A program made the translations under genes and the position numbers. Source: CBDFKQ01 sp965248855 (lineage in GTDB: Bacteria; Bacteroidota; Bacteroidia; Cytophagales; 172606-1). From it: a stretch of DNA of 64,000 nt. The notes beneath the pieces were generated by a model, which did no database searches, was not told where the DNA came from, and saw nothing but the letters and a program-made list of their open reading frames with translations. Of this stretch, positions 1 to 9,632 are shown one piece after another. Where the stretch lies: NCBI GenBank assembly GCA_965248855.1, contig CBDFKQ010000025.1, positions 1 to 64,000 on the forward strand, given 5' to 3'. Numbering within the stretch: position 1 is the first letter of the stretch; every line of letters starts with the position of its first letter.

Positions 1-72
1 AGGATGATGTGCTTCTGATAAAATTGCACACAAATCCAATGGTCGTTCACTAATAAATGAAAAATTATCCAC
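1..72 (-). CDS. moaE: Molybdopterin synthase large subunit MoaE (N-terminal fragment, runs off left edge)
   Basis: Only the first 24 or so codons lie in the window. Reading leftwards from a GTG at 72-70 gives a peptide containing ISERPLDLCAILSEAHHP, which matches the usual MoaE start (I-x-x-x-P-L-D followed by a helix and a conserved His-Pro). MoaE is the catalytic subunit that, with thiocarboxylated MoaD, converts cPMP to molybdopterin. The GTG overlaps the last codons and stop of moaD, which implies translational coupling. A second in-frame GTG lies one codon upstream, so the exact start is uncertain. Confidence 0.72.
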   Translation of the reverse strand, partial: MDNFSFISERPLDLCAILSEAHHP

Positions 73-298
73 CACTTGAAGGTGGGATGATGTAGATGAT
101 GTCATTATCAGAAAAAATATAATTTCGGTCTATAAATTCATTGTTAACCGCAAACCTGCAAGCAGGTAATAAACTTTTAGCTTTTGGATTGATGTTTATC
201 ATTCTTTCAGAAAGGCTTTCTATGTTTTTAATATTTACTTCCAATTCAAATCGTTCATCAAAATAATCTTTCATCATAGCAAAAACTTGAACCTGCAT
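65..298 (-). CDS. moaD: Molybdopterin synthase sulfur-carrier subunit MoaD
   Basis: A 77-residue ubiquitin-fold protein ending in PPSSGG. The terminal Gly-Gly is the site that is adenylated and thiocarboxylated before sulfur transfer to cPMP in the MoaD-MoaE complex. Length and C-terminus fit the family. It sits 45 bp downstream of moaA and overlaps the start of moaE, so the three form a minus-strand molybdenum cofactor operon. The N-terminal part (MQVQVFAMMKDYF) matches the first beta strand of the fold. Confidence 0.9.
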   Translation of the reverse strand: MQVQVFAMMKDYFDERFELEVNIKNIESLSERMININPKAKSLLPACRFAVNNEFIDRNYIFSDNDIIYIIPPSSGG

Positions 299-343
299 AA
301 TTGAGTATTTTAGTAATGAGTATTAAAGAATGAATAAGTAAAA

Positions 344-1306
344 TTATCCTCCAATTTCCAACATTGATAATTCACTTCCTTTAAATTTAAAATCTTGTTT
401 TTGTGCCAACGCAATTTTTAATTTTTGATTTAATAAATAAGCATCATCATCCAAATTGATTTTAATAGGAGTATTTCTGCTCAGGCAACCAAAAATATTA
501 CCATTACTATCCAATCTTAATCTATTGCAATCATCACAAAATGGGCTCGATTCATTTGCGATAATTCCAAATTCATATCCATCATCTGTTTTCCAATAAT
601 TAGCTGTTGAAGAGCTTAAGCGTTCTATTTTTTTAAATTCAAACTTCTCAGATATAATATTAAGAATATCGTTTTCTGAAAAGAAATAAGGATTTTCAAT
701 GGCATTTAAATGCCCCATGTTCATGATTTCCAAAAACCTGATAGAAACATTACGTTTTTTGGCAAAATTTAAAAGAGAAATAATTTCTGAATCATTAATG
801 CCTTTCATTATTACGGCGTTTAATTTCACCTTCAAGCCTTCAGATATTGCAGAATCAATTCCATTGATTATTTTTTGCAAATTTTTTCTTCTGGAGATTT
901 TAAAAAATAATTTGTCATCAACAGTATCAAGCGAAATATTAACATCTGTTACACCCTTTTCTTTCAAAGATTTAGATTTTTCTTCAAGCAAATAACCATT
1001 TGTAGTTAATTTGATTTTAGGTATCCCTATTTTTTTTATTCCTTCTATAAAAAAAAATAAATCTTTATATAAAAGAGGTTCACCGCCTGTCAGTCTAATG
1101 GTTTTTAATGTTAATTGTTTATGGAGATCGGCAACAATTTGCAAAAGGTTAAATGCCGGAATATTGTTTTCTTTTTTTACTATTTTATTGGCTTCAATAT
1201 CATCGCTCACACAATAAACGCAAGCAAGATTACACACATTAGTTAAACTTATGCGAAGCGTTTCAAATTGCCGGCCATATTTATCAATAATTACTTCCAT
1301 TTTCAA
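344..1306 (-). CDS. moaA: GTP 3',8-cyclase MoaA (radical SAM)
   Basis: A 320-residue radical SAM enzyme for the first step of molybdenum cofactor synthesis, converting GTP to 3',8-cH2GTP. The SAM-binding iron-sulfur motif is CNLACVYC (C-x3-C-x2-C) near residue 25. The C-terminal substrate-binding cluster is CDDCNRLRLDSNGNIFGC (C-x2-C-x13-C) near residues 258-275. The glycine motif TGGEPLL follows the first cluster, and the protein ends in Gly-Gly, as functional MoaA proteins do. It is the first gene of the moaA-moaD-moaE order seen here. Confidence 0.95.
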   Translation of the reverse strand: MKMEVIIDKYGRQFETLRISLTNVCNLACVYCVSDDIEANKIVKKENNIPAFNLLQIVADLHKQLTLKTIRLTGGEPLLYKDLFFFIEGIKKIGIPKIKLTTNGYLLEEKSKSLKEKGVTDVNISLDTVDDKLFFKISRRKNLQKIINGIDSAISEGLKVKLNAVIMKGINDSEIISLLNFAKKRNVSIRFLEIMNMGHLNAIENPYFFSENDILNIISEKFEFKKIERLSSSTANYWKTDDGYEFGIIANESSPFCDDCNRLRLDSNGNIFGCLSRNTPIKINLDDDAYLLNQKLKIALAQKQDFKFKGSELSMLEIGG

Positions 1307-1803
1307 CTCAATCTACCTTCTTTACTTCTATTGTATATAATCATTTATTATGCCTCAAGTCGGGAATAATATCCGAAACACAGAAAATTATTTTCCTTCT
1401 TTATTTATTTCTTTTCCTTTTTCTTCAAACTAAAAATGTATTGTCGCCGGTTGCATGTATAAATTCGTTATATGAAAAATAAATTTGTAACCATCTGTTG
1501 CCGTTATAGAAAATATTTCCCTCTTTCCTTTGGGTATTTAATTTTATATGGGCTCTTCAATTATACTTTTTAATAAAATTCCTTTAAAGTTCGCTATTTT
1601 TCTTTTAACAGTTCCATCAAGACCGGTAATTTTAAAATCTTTTCTTTCAATCAATTTCATTTTTACACTTTCGAGATTAATTTTCTTATTCCGCTGTTTC
1701 AAACAGGCAAAGGATTTAACCCTATGAAGGTATAAATGCTATAATATTGGAATAAGGCTTTAATCTTTACTAAAAATGGATTTCATTAAAAAAATCTCTT
1801 CTT
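1307..1803. other. Intergenic region upstream of moaA, with one possible small ORF
   Basis: About 500 bases without a recognisable gene. The only thing I can point to is a 38-codon minus-strand reading frame at 1544-1660 (start MKLIERKDFKITG, end IIEEPI). It has no clear ribosome-binding site and I recognise no family. The region should hold the promoters of the mo cluster and possibly of other genes, but I found no convincing TAnnTTTG promoter or molybdenum-cofactor riboswitch by eye. Confidence 0.3.
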
Positions 1804-2376
1804 CTATTTCTCTTCACTTTCTATTAAAACAACTAAATCATCATACCATTTTACACCATACTTTCTAATAAGTGCTGTTTTTAAAAATTTATATACAGGC
1901 ACATTCAATTCACTTCCAAAACTACAGGCAGCAGAACAAATACTCCAATCATGATAATTTAAGGCATCATATTGATCATACTTAGTAACACGGATAGGAT
2001 ATAAGTGGCAAGAAATAGGTTTTGGAAAATCTATTTTTTTCTCAATCCAGGCTTGTTCAATTCCACACTTTAAAATTTTATTTTCATCATATATCGCATA
2101 AGCACACTCTCTGTTATTTCCTATCGTTGGAGTAACTAAATCACCATCACTATCCTTAGTCCATTTTCCTTGTTTTTCAATGGCCTTAATTCCTTCAATA
2201 CTTAAATAAGGTTTTACAAAAGGGTAAATATTTTCTAAAATTGAAGTTTCTTCGACTTCAAGTGGGGCACCTGTATCACCTTCTACGCAACATGCGCCTT
2301 TACATTTTTCAAGATTGCAAACAAAAAAATTTTCTGCAATATCATCGCTAATGTATGTTTTATCCAACACTATCAT
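1804..2376 (-). CDS. DUF3109 family cysteine-rich protein
   Basis: A 190-residue protein with clustered cysteines: CNLEKCKGACC near residue 20, then single Cys residues near 91, 104 and 123, and CSAACS near residue 147. This pattern and length match DUF3109, a conserved Bacteroidota family related to the YkgJ-type metal-cluster proteins. The cysteines probably bind an iron-sulfur cluster or zinc, but the function is unknown. It is a single gene, divergent from kup. Confidence 0.8.
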   Translation of the reverse strand: MIVLDKTYISDDIAENFFVCNLEKCKGACCVEGDTGAPLEVEETSILENIYPFVKPYLSIEGIKAIEKQGKWTKDSDGDLVTPTIGNNRECAYAIYDENKILKCGIEQAWIEKKIDFPKPISCHLYPIRVTKYDQYDALNYHDWSICSAACSFGSELNVPVYKFLKTALIRKYGVKWYDDLVVLIESEEK

Positions 2377-2578
2377 AAAAAACTAAACTTAAAATAACAA
2401 TTTGATTAACGACCGATTATATTTGCTCAAAATTACCAGCATAATTTTGATTTTAAATAACTTAATTTTTTTTAAAATAAATAAGTCATATTTGATTTTT
2501 TTATTTCAAAATATAATTAACATAAATATTTCTCAATAACAGTTTATAAATCATTTGTGATTTGTAGAATTATATAAA

Positions 2579-4555
2579 ATGGAACATAAACAAAATATTG
2601 GTAAAGCCACTCCGGCCGGTTTATTAATTGCATTAGGAATAATTTATGGAGATATTGGTACTTCCCCACTTTATGTAATGAATGCGATAATCGGAGACAA
2701 ACCCATAGACAGTACGATAGTATATGGAGGATTATCATTAGTTTTTTGGACATTAACCTTACAAACCACTTTAAAATACGTTGTATTAACTTTAAGAGCG
2801 GATAACAAAGGAGAAGGTGGGATTTTCTCTCTCTTTACTTTGGTTCGCAGGCACGCAAAATGGTTAACTATACCTGCTATTATTGGTGGTAGTGCATTAC
2901 TTGCAGATGGAATAATAACACCTCCAATTTCGGTTGCTTCGGCTGTTGAAGGACTCACGATTATATATCCTCATATAAAAACTGTACCCATTGTAATTGC
3001 TATTTTAACAATTTTATTTTTTATACAAAGTTTTGGAACGAATATAATCGGTAAAGCATTCGGGCCTTTAATGTTTCTATGGTTTGGCACATTGGCTATT
3101 ATAGGTGGAATGGCAATCATGCAAAACCCTCATGTACTTGCTGCTATAAATCCTTATTATGGATATAAATTGTTAGTTGATTATCCTCAGGGTTTTTGGT
3201 TATTGGGTGCGGTATTTCTTTGTACTACAGGGGCTGAGGCATTGTATTCCGATCTTGGCCATTGCGGGAGAGCGAACATCAGAATCAGTTGGGTATTTGT
3301 AAAAACTGCTTTAATTTTAAATTATTTTGGGCAGGGCGCATGGTTGCTCTCACACGTAGGAGAAAAACTTGCAGGGCAAAAAATATTTTATGCAATTTTC
3401 CCTTCGTCCATACTAATTTATGGTATTGCTATTGCGACAATCGCTGCGATAATTGCCAGTCAGGCCTTAATTACAGGCTCGTTTACATTAATTAGTGAAG
3501 CAATTCGCCTTAATTTTTGGCCTAAAGTTAGGTTGGTTTATCCATCTGATGTAAAAGGCCAATTATATGTTCCCAGCTTAAACCGTTTATTATGGATAGG
3601 TTGTATTGTAGTTACTCTTTATTTCAGAGAATCATCGAACATGGAAGCTGCATATGGTTTGGCCATTACAATAACCATGTTAATGACAACCATATTATTA
3701 AGTTATTATTTAATAATTCACAGAGTAAATTTAGGCTTGGTGGCTTTGTTTTTACTCACTTATTTATGTATTGAACTTTCATTTTTAGCTGCCAACTTGT
3801 TAAAATTTACGCATGGAGGTTGGGTAACTATTGCAATAGGGTTATCATTAATTTTACTGATGTATATTTGGTTACATGCCTACAGCATCAAAACCAGATT
3901 AACAGAATATGTAAAACTTAATGATTACATACCATTATTAAAAGACTTAAGTAGTGATTTGAGTGTGTCGAAATATTCTACCCATTTAATTTTTATGACC
4001 GCAGCTCCAAGGCCATCTGAAATTGAAAACAAAATTATTTATTCGATTTTTCAAAAAAAGACCAAAACGTGCTGATATATATTGGTTTGTGCATGTTACA
4101 ACAACTGACGACCCTTATACAATGGAATACAGTGTTGATATATTGGCGCCGGACGATGTTGTTAAAATAACTTTCAGATTAGGATTCAGAGTTGAACAAA
4201 GGATAAATCTTTTCTTCAGGAAAGTAATTGAAGATATGGGTAAAAAATAAAGAAGTAGATATTACAAGCAGATACGACTCTTTAAACAAATCAAATATAA
4301 TAGGTGATTTCAGATTTGTTGTTCTTGAAAAATTCTTGTCGTTCGAAAATGAATTACCTTTAATTGAAAGGTTAACGATGGAAACTTATTTCTTTATTAA
4401 AAAACATACCATCTCTGAAGACCGTTGGTTTGGGCCTCGATACAAGTTCTGTAAAAGTCGAAAAAGTACCCTTAATAATACGTTCGGCAAGAAATGTAAA
4501 TCTTAAGAGAATTAATAAAGATGTTTATCCTGATATAGAACGTATAGAAAGTTAA
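2579..4555 (+). pseudogene. kup: Kup-type potassium transporter, broken by three frameshifts
   Basis: The first 498 residues form the membrane part of a K+:H+ symporter. They include the family N-terminus ATPAGLLIALGIIYGDIGTS and the DNKGEGGIFSL motif. The cytoplasmic C-terminal domain continues in two other frames. The first shift is in an A7 run near 4056, the second near 4237 (GGG or A6 run), and the third near 4431 (GGG). After the last shift the expected ending LDTSSVKVEKVPLIIRSARN is intact to the stop at 4553-4555. All three shifts sit in short homopolymers and no other lesion is seen. This could be recent decay or sequencing indels; corrected, the protein would be of normal Kup length. 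Confidence 0.85.
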
Positions 4556-4566
4556 ATTAATTGCTT

Positions 4567-4606
4567 AATAACAAAGAGCAGGTATTATAACCTGCTCTTT
4601 GTTATT
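4567..4606. terminator. Hairpin terminator between kup and the DarA-like gene
   Basis: A perfect 16-bp stem (4567-4582 with 4591-4606) around an 8-base loop, ending in TTATTTT on the plus strand. It lies between two convergent genes and could stop transcription from both sides. Confidence 0.85.
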
Positions 4607-4628
4607 TTAGAAGATAATTTCAATAAAG

Positions 4629-5528
4629 TCAATTCAGTTGAAGATAATATTCTTTTTTTCTTTTAATACTTTTGCCTGAAAACGGTTTTAAAAATATGGC
4701 ATTTAAAGTCAATCCTATTGGGGCGGCTAAAAAAAGTGCTATAAATAGATAATATTTAAACGCTACAAGCCAGGCGTCTTTATTCTTTCTTTTTGAAATA
4801 ATTTTTGCCCAAACATTAAAAATTATTTTAGCTTTCCCTTCAATGAACATTAAACTATAGTTTATTACTACAGATTTATGGTTTAAAAGATTTTCCTGCA
4901 AGTTTTTCCAATCATCATTTTGCAAATGCGGAAGCACTATCGAACCAAAGTCTTTCGCATTATAAATATCTTCTTCAGCTACACCGGGTTTTGGAAATAT
5001 ATTTAAAAATCTTTCTTTTTTTCCTGTGAGCATCCAATAAAAAATGGTAATAAAGCTTATTGCGTTAGGATTTTTGTCTATCAAAGCAATATTACCAACC
5101 AAGTTAGCTCCTGCATCCTTAAGTGAACTTCTTACTCTCACATATGCATTTAACCACATATTGCGTGCCTCACTGATTGTAACTACAGGAGTATCTTTTA
5201 AAATATTTTTAAAATCGGGGTGTTGTAATAAAGAATTTGACGGAATACTTGGCGATAAAAACCAAGGTTGATAACCAAAAATAATTAAATCGTATTTATT
5301 TTCTTTTAATGCAAATGGTTTTAATTGGGTAGGTACACTCAATACACAATCCGGCATTACGCCAAAAAAACTTTTTCCTGTCCATGGAAAATTATAATCA
5401 ACCAATGGTTCAATAATTACTTTTTCTACAGAAGCGCCCGATTCAATTAATGGATTTGAAAATGAATTTATAATTTCACTCATTTGACCCGATTGGGTAT
5501 AATATATAGCGAGTATCTTTTTATCCAT
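4629..5528 (-). CDS. DarA-like flavodoxin-fold protein (dialkylresorcinol condensing enzyme family)
   Basis: About 299 residues from the preferred ATG at 5528 (MDKKILAIYYTQSGQ); an earlier ATG at 5576 would add 16 unlikely residues. The N-terminus is a flavodoxin-like strand and phosphate-binding loop (YYTQSGQMSE). A hydrophobic segment near the C-terminus (about residues 254-278 counted from this start) suggests membrane association. The organisation resembles the DarA-like proteins annotated as dialkylresorcinol condensing enzymes in flexirubin and aryl-polyene clusters. No other flexirubin genes are nearby, so the role here is inferred from family resemblance only. Confidence 0.6.
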   Translation of the reverse strand: MDKKILAIYYTQSGQMSEIINSFSNPLIESGASVEKVIIEPLVDYNFPWTGKSFFGVMPDCVLSVPTQLKPFALKENKYDLIIFGYQPWFLSPSIPSNSLLQHPDFKNILKDTPVVTISEARNMWLNAYVRVRSSLKDAGANLVGNIALIDKNPNAISFITIFYWMLTGKKERFLNIFPKPGVAEEDIYNAKDFGSIVLPHLQNDDWKNLQENLLNHKSVVINYSLMFIEGKAKIIFNVWAKIISKRKNKDAWLVAFKYYLFIALFLAAPIGLTLNAIFLKPFSGKSIKRKKEYYLQLN

Positions 5529-5835
5529 ACTTAAAATAATATTTACTTTGTTAAAAATAAACCTATTATTATGCAATATATAAGGTCTCTAAAGAAAATA
5601 CAAAATGAGCATAATTATACGATTTAATAAATAACTTTACATTTTAAAAATGTAAAAAACTGTGTATTAATTTTTTAGAAAAAAAAGTTACCTTTTATCA
5701 GCCAACATAATTTCATCTGTTACGTTTTATATTTTGCTGTCTTATATATTAAACCATCTAATAAAGATACTTTTAACAAACTAATCTGGTTGCAATTTTA
5801 ATTTTTACATCTTGATCATTAACAAAATTATACAA
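5529..5835. promoter_or_regulatory. AT-rich promoter region of the first lipoprotein gene
   Basis: About 300 bases with no gene. The last 120 bases before the lipoprotein start resemble the region before the second copy (about 6742-6858). Both contain GTCTTATATAT and a shared AAAGATA stretch, so the duplication included the upstream control region. No exact promoter could be fixed by eye. Confidence 0.4.
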
Positions 5836-6678
5836 ATGAAAAAATTTACAAAAACTAGTGTCTTAATAATTTTGATTACAGTTATATTAAGTTCCTGTTC
5901 TAAAGATAACCCATCACCTTCTCCTAATAATAAAGGTATTAATGGAAGCGGATGTTTAATTTCCTCTATTGATTCAAATGGAGTAAATATATTAAACTAT
6001 GAATATAATAGTGATAATAAGATTAGTAAAATAACAAATACTAAAAATAATACAGCAACTTTTTCATACAGCGATACTAAAATTACTATTCAAGAAAATA
6101 AAAATGGAATTTCGACTAACTCTTATTTAGCTTTGGGGGCTACCGGACTTGTTAAACAATTTTATATAGATGATATTGTATCAGGGTCCGCAAAAATTAC
6201 TGATACCATTAATTATACTTATGATACAAATAATTATGTAATAAAAGCTGAAGGAAGTTATAAAGTCTATTCAAACGGCCAATTTTACAAAGGAGGTATA
6301 TATAAAACGTATTCTATCTTACAAAATGGAAATTATATAGTTGGAGGAACTATTGGTGGGCAATACAACGCCGGAACTGTACCACCTAATGATACCCTTG
6401 ATAAAGCAACCTATGAATATTATTTAGACAAGACTAATCAAGTATTTCCTGATAATAGTTCAAACCTTAAAAACTTAATATTAGAAGAATTTAAAAGTTT
6501 TTCATCTAAAAATCTTGTTAAAACAAGCAATATCTTTCACAATGGTAAATCAACAAAAAGATCTGCTGTATATACCTTTACCGATAAGGGTTTAATAAAT
6601 ACAGCAACAATGTCAGAGTCGATTAATGGTGGTAATCCTCAATCTTACGTTCTTACTATACATTATAATTGCAAATAA
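5836..6678 (+). CDS. Lipoprotein of unknown function, copy A of a tandem pair
   Basis: The likely start is the ATG at 5836 (MKKFTKTSVLIILITVILSSC), giving a 280-residue protein with a lipoprotein signal and lipobox LSSC. The mature part begins with a Pro/Ser/Asn-rich linker, then GSGCLISSIDSNGVNILNYE and tandem YxYxSDNKISKI-type beta-strand repeats. This resembles the Bacteroidota DUF4595-like lipoproteins whose repeats look like simple Rhs or YD strands. It should sit on the outer membrane or periplasmic face. Function unknown. It is closely related to the next gene. Confidence 0.75.
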   Translation: MKKFTKTSVLIILITVILSSCSKDNPSPSPNNKGINGSGCLISSIDSNGVNILNYEYNSDNKISKITNTKNNTATFSYSDTKITIQENKNGISTNSYLALGATGLVKQFYIDDIVSGSAKITDTINYTYDTNNYVIKAEGSYKVYSNGQFYKGGIYKTYSILQNGNYIVGGTIGGQYNAGTVPPNDTLDKATYEYYLDKTNQVFPDNSSNLKNLILEEFKSFSSKNLVKTSNIFHNGKSTKRSAVYTFTDKGLINTATMSESINGGNPQSYVLTIHYNCK

Positions 6679-6858
6679 TTATAAGTAAAATTTATAATTA
6701 CACAAGGTAAAATATTGTTAGAATTATATAACCGTTTCATCAGCTGTAATATATTTTTGTCACGTTTTAAATATTTGCCGTCTTATATATAACAACCTAT
6801 AAAAGATATTTCCTTAATATTAATCAGGTTACAAATTTAATTTTACAAATTAACAATT

Positions 6859-7719
6859 ATGAAAATGAAACAATTTACAAGAATTAGTGCTTTAATAATT
6901 TTGATTACAGTTATATTTAGTTCGTGTTCTAAAAAAGACCCATCACCTACTCCTTCTCCCATTAATAATAAAGGTGTTAATGGAAGCGGATGTGTAATTA
7001 CTTCTATTGATTCAAATGGGGTGAATATATTAAACTATGAATATAATAGTGATAATAAGGTTAGTAAGATTAATAATGTTAAAAATAATATGATAATTAC
7101 TTTCTCATATACTCCAACCAAAGTGACTATTCAAGTAAATAAAAGCGGCACTTTATATAACAGTTATTTAGATTTAGGATCTAATGGCTATGGTAAAAAA
7201 TTATATAGCAACATAATTGCATCCTCATCAGCAAAAGCAACTGATACAACTACTTATACTTACGATGTTAATAATTATTTAATAAAATCTATTCAAACTG
7301 TAGACTCCTATTTTGGGGATCAATTTTTTTCGGGATTTTATTTAAGAACAGACAATACCATTGATAAAGGAAACTTTTCTACATCAACATATACAGACGG
7401 AATTTATTATGACAAGAGTGACCCGGCAGCAAATTCACAACCACTTCTTAAATTGGCTTATGATTATTACTTCGATAAACCTGCTCAAGTTTTTCCAATT
7501 GGTAGTTCTAAAGCTGCTCAAACTGTAATAGGTTTGCTTACAGGTACCTCACCAAAAAATCTTTTAAAATCGATTACAATCACTGACCCTGTAATAGTAA
7601 CATATTCTTTTGTTTATACTTTTACTGATAAATCACTAATAAATACAGTACTTATTACAGAAGCAGGTAATGCTCAATCTCAAAATTATACCCTTACTTT
7701 TCACTATAACTGTAAATAA
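6859..7719 (+). CDS. Lipoprotein of unknown function, copy B of a tandem pair
   Basis: 286 residues with signal MKMKQFTRISALIILITVIF and lipobox FSSC. The first 80 or so residues are nearly the same as copy A (GVNGSGCVITSIDSNGVN and the following LNYEYNSDNKVSKI); the middle has diverged, and the last 30 residues are again alike (YTLTFHYNCK against YVLTIHYNCK). Conserved ends with a diverged centre suggest relaxed or diversifying selection on the exposed middle. A strong terminator follows, so the pair is a short plus-strand unit. Confidence 0.75.
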   Translation: MKMKQFTRISALIILITVIFSSCSKKDPSPTPSPINNKGVNGSGCVITSIDSNGVNILNYEYNSDNKVSKINNVKNNMIITFSYTPTKVTIQVNKSGTLYNSYLDLGSNGYGKKLYSNIIASSSAKATDTTTYTYDVNNYLIKSIQTVDSYFGDQFFSGFYLRTDNTIDKGNFSTSTYTDGIYYDKSDPAANSQPLLKLAYDYYFDKPAQVFPIGSSKAAQTVIGLLTGTSPKNLLKSITITDPVIVTYSFVYTFTDKSLINTVLITEAGNAQSQNYTLTFHYNCK

Positions 7720-7740
7720 TTAAAATTATATTTAAAAAAA

Positions 7741-7779
7741 CCAATAATGCCTAGTTTATTATAATCTAGGCATTATTGG
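7741..7779. terminator. Hairpin terminator after the lipoprotein pair
   Basis: A perfect 14-bp stem, CCAATAATGCCTAG (7741-7754) with its complement at 7766-7779, around an 11-base loop, followed by TTTTTG on the plus strand and preceded by A-rich DNA. It can act in both directions between convergent genes. Confidence 0.85.
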
Positions 7780-7808
7780 TTTTTGTTATTAAATAATTTT
7801 AAGAAGAT

Positions 7809-9227
7809 TTATTTATCAAGAAATTTCATCAACTCTATACCTTCTTTATCAACCAAAGTTGATGAATTTACTAGGATTATAGCTGCAGATTTTTTTTCTC
7901 TGTCATAACTGATAAAACTTACAAAGCCCGCTGTTTGCCCATTGTGAAAATAAATATTTTTTGTTCCGGTATTGATTAAATGCCAACCAAGACCAACTTT
8001 TTTTGAATCTGCATCGAAAGAAATTTTTTCACAAAGTTTTATTGCTAGTTTAAATTGCTCATTGGGTGGTTTTAAATATGCATTGGCATATTTAATCATA
8101 TCGTTAATCGATGAACGAACACCCCCCGCAGCTGACAGCGCTTTAAAATCCCATAAGTGAACTGCTTCTTTTTTAGAATTATAACCCTGTGGTATTTGTT
8201 TTTCCTTTTCGGCAGTAAAATTCAACCCTGTGTTGATTAAATTTAATGGTTTACAAATTTCTTTTTCAAGTAATTGTTCCAAGTTTAGGCTTGTAACCGT
8301 TTCAAGTATATTTCCCAATAAGCCAACCGCAAAATTCGAGTATTCATATTTTTTTCCCGGCTCTACAGGATATTTATAAGCCTTTAAAAAAGAATACAAT
8401 TCGTTTTTTCCATAATTTTTATATGGATTGTTATTGTCATAAAATGGTTTTTGACTGGTAAAATTTGATGGCAAGCCAGGCAAACCGGAACTATGGTTGG
8501 CCAAATGCTTTATTAAAACAGGTTTATTATGATAACCTTGAAAAGGAATACTCGCAGGTAAAAATTTGTTAATCGGGTCATTAAGATTAATTTTCCCTTT
8601 CAGAACTTCAAGAGATAAAAGTAAAGATGTAAAAGTTTTACTTATTGATGCAATTTCGAAAATAGTATTAGTATCAGGCAGGGTTTTATTACCTATTTTT
8701 GTTTCGCCGTAACGGTAGATAAAATTTTGATCATTTTTTATAATCCCTACTATTGCACCAACCGAACTTCCTCTTAAAATATATGGGCGCATTATGGAAT
8801 CGACTACAAAATCAAGTTTGCTTTTAAGTGGGTTATCGTAATTAGAGATTTCTCTTTTATCCGCAATTTTTATTTCATGCGGTTTAAAAATTAAAGTTGC
8901 TATTTTTTTCGATTTGCTTAATCCTAACCACATATTTAGCGTATCTTTTTCAAAGAGTATGTCATACCGTTCCACCAAACCCTCGCTTCTTAAAAAGAAA
9001 TATTTTTTAATTTTCCCTTCCGAAAATTTAAGTTGAACACAAAATTCCAAGAATTGAGATTTTGAAATGGCATTATGAAAATCGTTGCTGCAATCGGAAT
9101 AAATTTGTTCATAATTTTCATCATTAAACAAACTTATAATTTCTTTGGTAACACTATCGGATGGTGAAACTTTTTGAGCAGGGCAAAAAACAGGAAAGAA
9201 TGTTAAGAAAAGTAATATATTTTTCAT
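7809..9227 (-). CDS. Beta-lactamase-fold serine hydrolase with N-terminal DUF3887-like domain
   Basis: 472 residues with a Sec signal peptide (MKNILLFLTFFPVFCPAQ). Residues about 25-120 resemble the DUF3887 domain often fused to class C beta-lactamase-like enzymes. The catalytic part shows SxxK as SISK near residue 192, YxN as YSN near residue 297, and an HNGQTAGF motif near residue 430 in place of the KTG triad. It probably acts on peptidoglycan peptides or small esters in the periplasm; substrate unknown. A true antibiotic-hydrolysing role is not indicated. Confidence 0.8.
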   Translation of the reverse strand: MKNILLFLTFFPVFCPAQKVSPSDSVTKEIISLFNDENYEQIYSDCSNDFHNAISKSQFLEFCVQLKFSEGKIKKYFFLRSEGLVERYDILFEKDTLNMWLGLSKSKKIATLIFKPHEIKIADKREISNYDNPLKSKLDFVVDSIMRPYILRGSSVGAIVGIIKNDQNFIYRYGETKIGNKTLPDTNTIFEIASISKTFTSLLLSLEVLKGKINLNDPINKFLPASIPFQGYHNKPVLIKHLANHSSGLPGLPSNFTSQKPFYDNNNPYKNYGKNELYSFLKAYKYPVEPGKKYEYSNFAVGLLGNILETVTSLNLEQLLEKEICKPLNLINTGLNFTAEKEKQIPQGYNSKKEAVHLWDFKALSAAGGVRSSINDMIKYANAYLKPPNEQFKLAIKLCEKISFDADSKKVGLGWHLINTGTKNIYFHNGQTAGFVSFISYDREKKSAAIILVNSSTLVDKEGIELMKFLDK

Positions 9228-9288
9228 GATGTTAATAAAAGCTTATTAAACAAATAATTTTAAGATTATTATATTTAACAAGCCCACC

Positions 9289-9618
9289 TTAATTAACGAA
9301 ATCAAATACCCCATGTCCGTTGCTTAATAATAAAGAAATATGTACTACCGAATCAAGATTCAATGGGCCATAAATGTGTGGAAACAACATTTCATTTGAT
9401 GTTTCATATTTTAATTGTGATTCAAGTCTTTGAGTGTCGATATGCAGTAATACAATCTCATCAGAGTTGTTATAAAATCTCTCTGCCGCCCATAAAACCT
9501 GGTCTTCAGTGCAACAATGTATAAAACCTTCTTTTTCTAAACTGGATGGTTTATAATACGCCTGATCTTTTATTTTTTCCCATTTTTCTGAGCTCATCAG
9601 GTTAAATATAGCATTCAT
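9289..9618 (-). CDS. DUF952 family protein
   Basis: 109 residues with family features: a start resembling AIFNLMSSEKWE, FIHCCTEDQ near residue 32, LLHIDTQRL near residue 57, and FPHIYGPLNLDSV near residue 83. DUF952 is a small conserved cytosolic family with an ADP-ribosyltransferase-like fold and no established reaction. Its start lies 15 bases downstream of the glgB stop codon, so the two are probably cotranscribed. Confidence 0.85.
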   Translation of the reverse strand: MNAIFNLMSSEKWEKIKDQAYYKPSSLEKEGFIHCCTEDQVLWAAERFYNNSDEIVLLHIDTQRLESQLKYETSNEMLFPHIYGPLNLDSVVHISLLLSNGHGVFDFVN

Positions 9619-9632
9619 AACTTTATATTTAA

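Larger units (their letters stand above)
5712..7719 (+). repeat. Tandem gene duplication covering promoter region and lipoprotein gene
   Basis: Two units of about 1 kb (roughly 5712-6678 and 6742-7719) are similar in the upstream region, signal sequence, N-terminal repeats and C-terminus. The upstream similarity is diverged but clear. This is a local duplication rather than two independently acquired genes. Confidence 0.65.

Noticed and set aside
1544..1660. 38-residue minus-strand ORF upstream of moaA
   Set aside because: Too short and without context to call a gene; noted only in the intergenic entry.
4023..4506. Two separate small genes after kup
   Set aside because: Their products are the frame-shifted continuation of the Kup C-terminal domain, so they are parts of one broken gene.
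7809..9227. Antibiotic-resistance beta-lactamase
   Set aside because: It has the fold and SxxK/YxN motifs but also a DUF3887-like domain and no KTG triad, as in non-resistance serine hydrolases.
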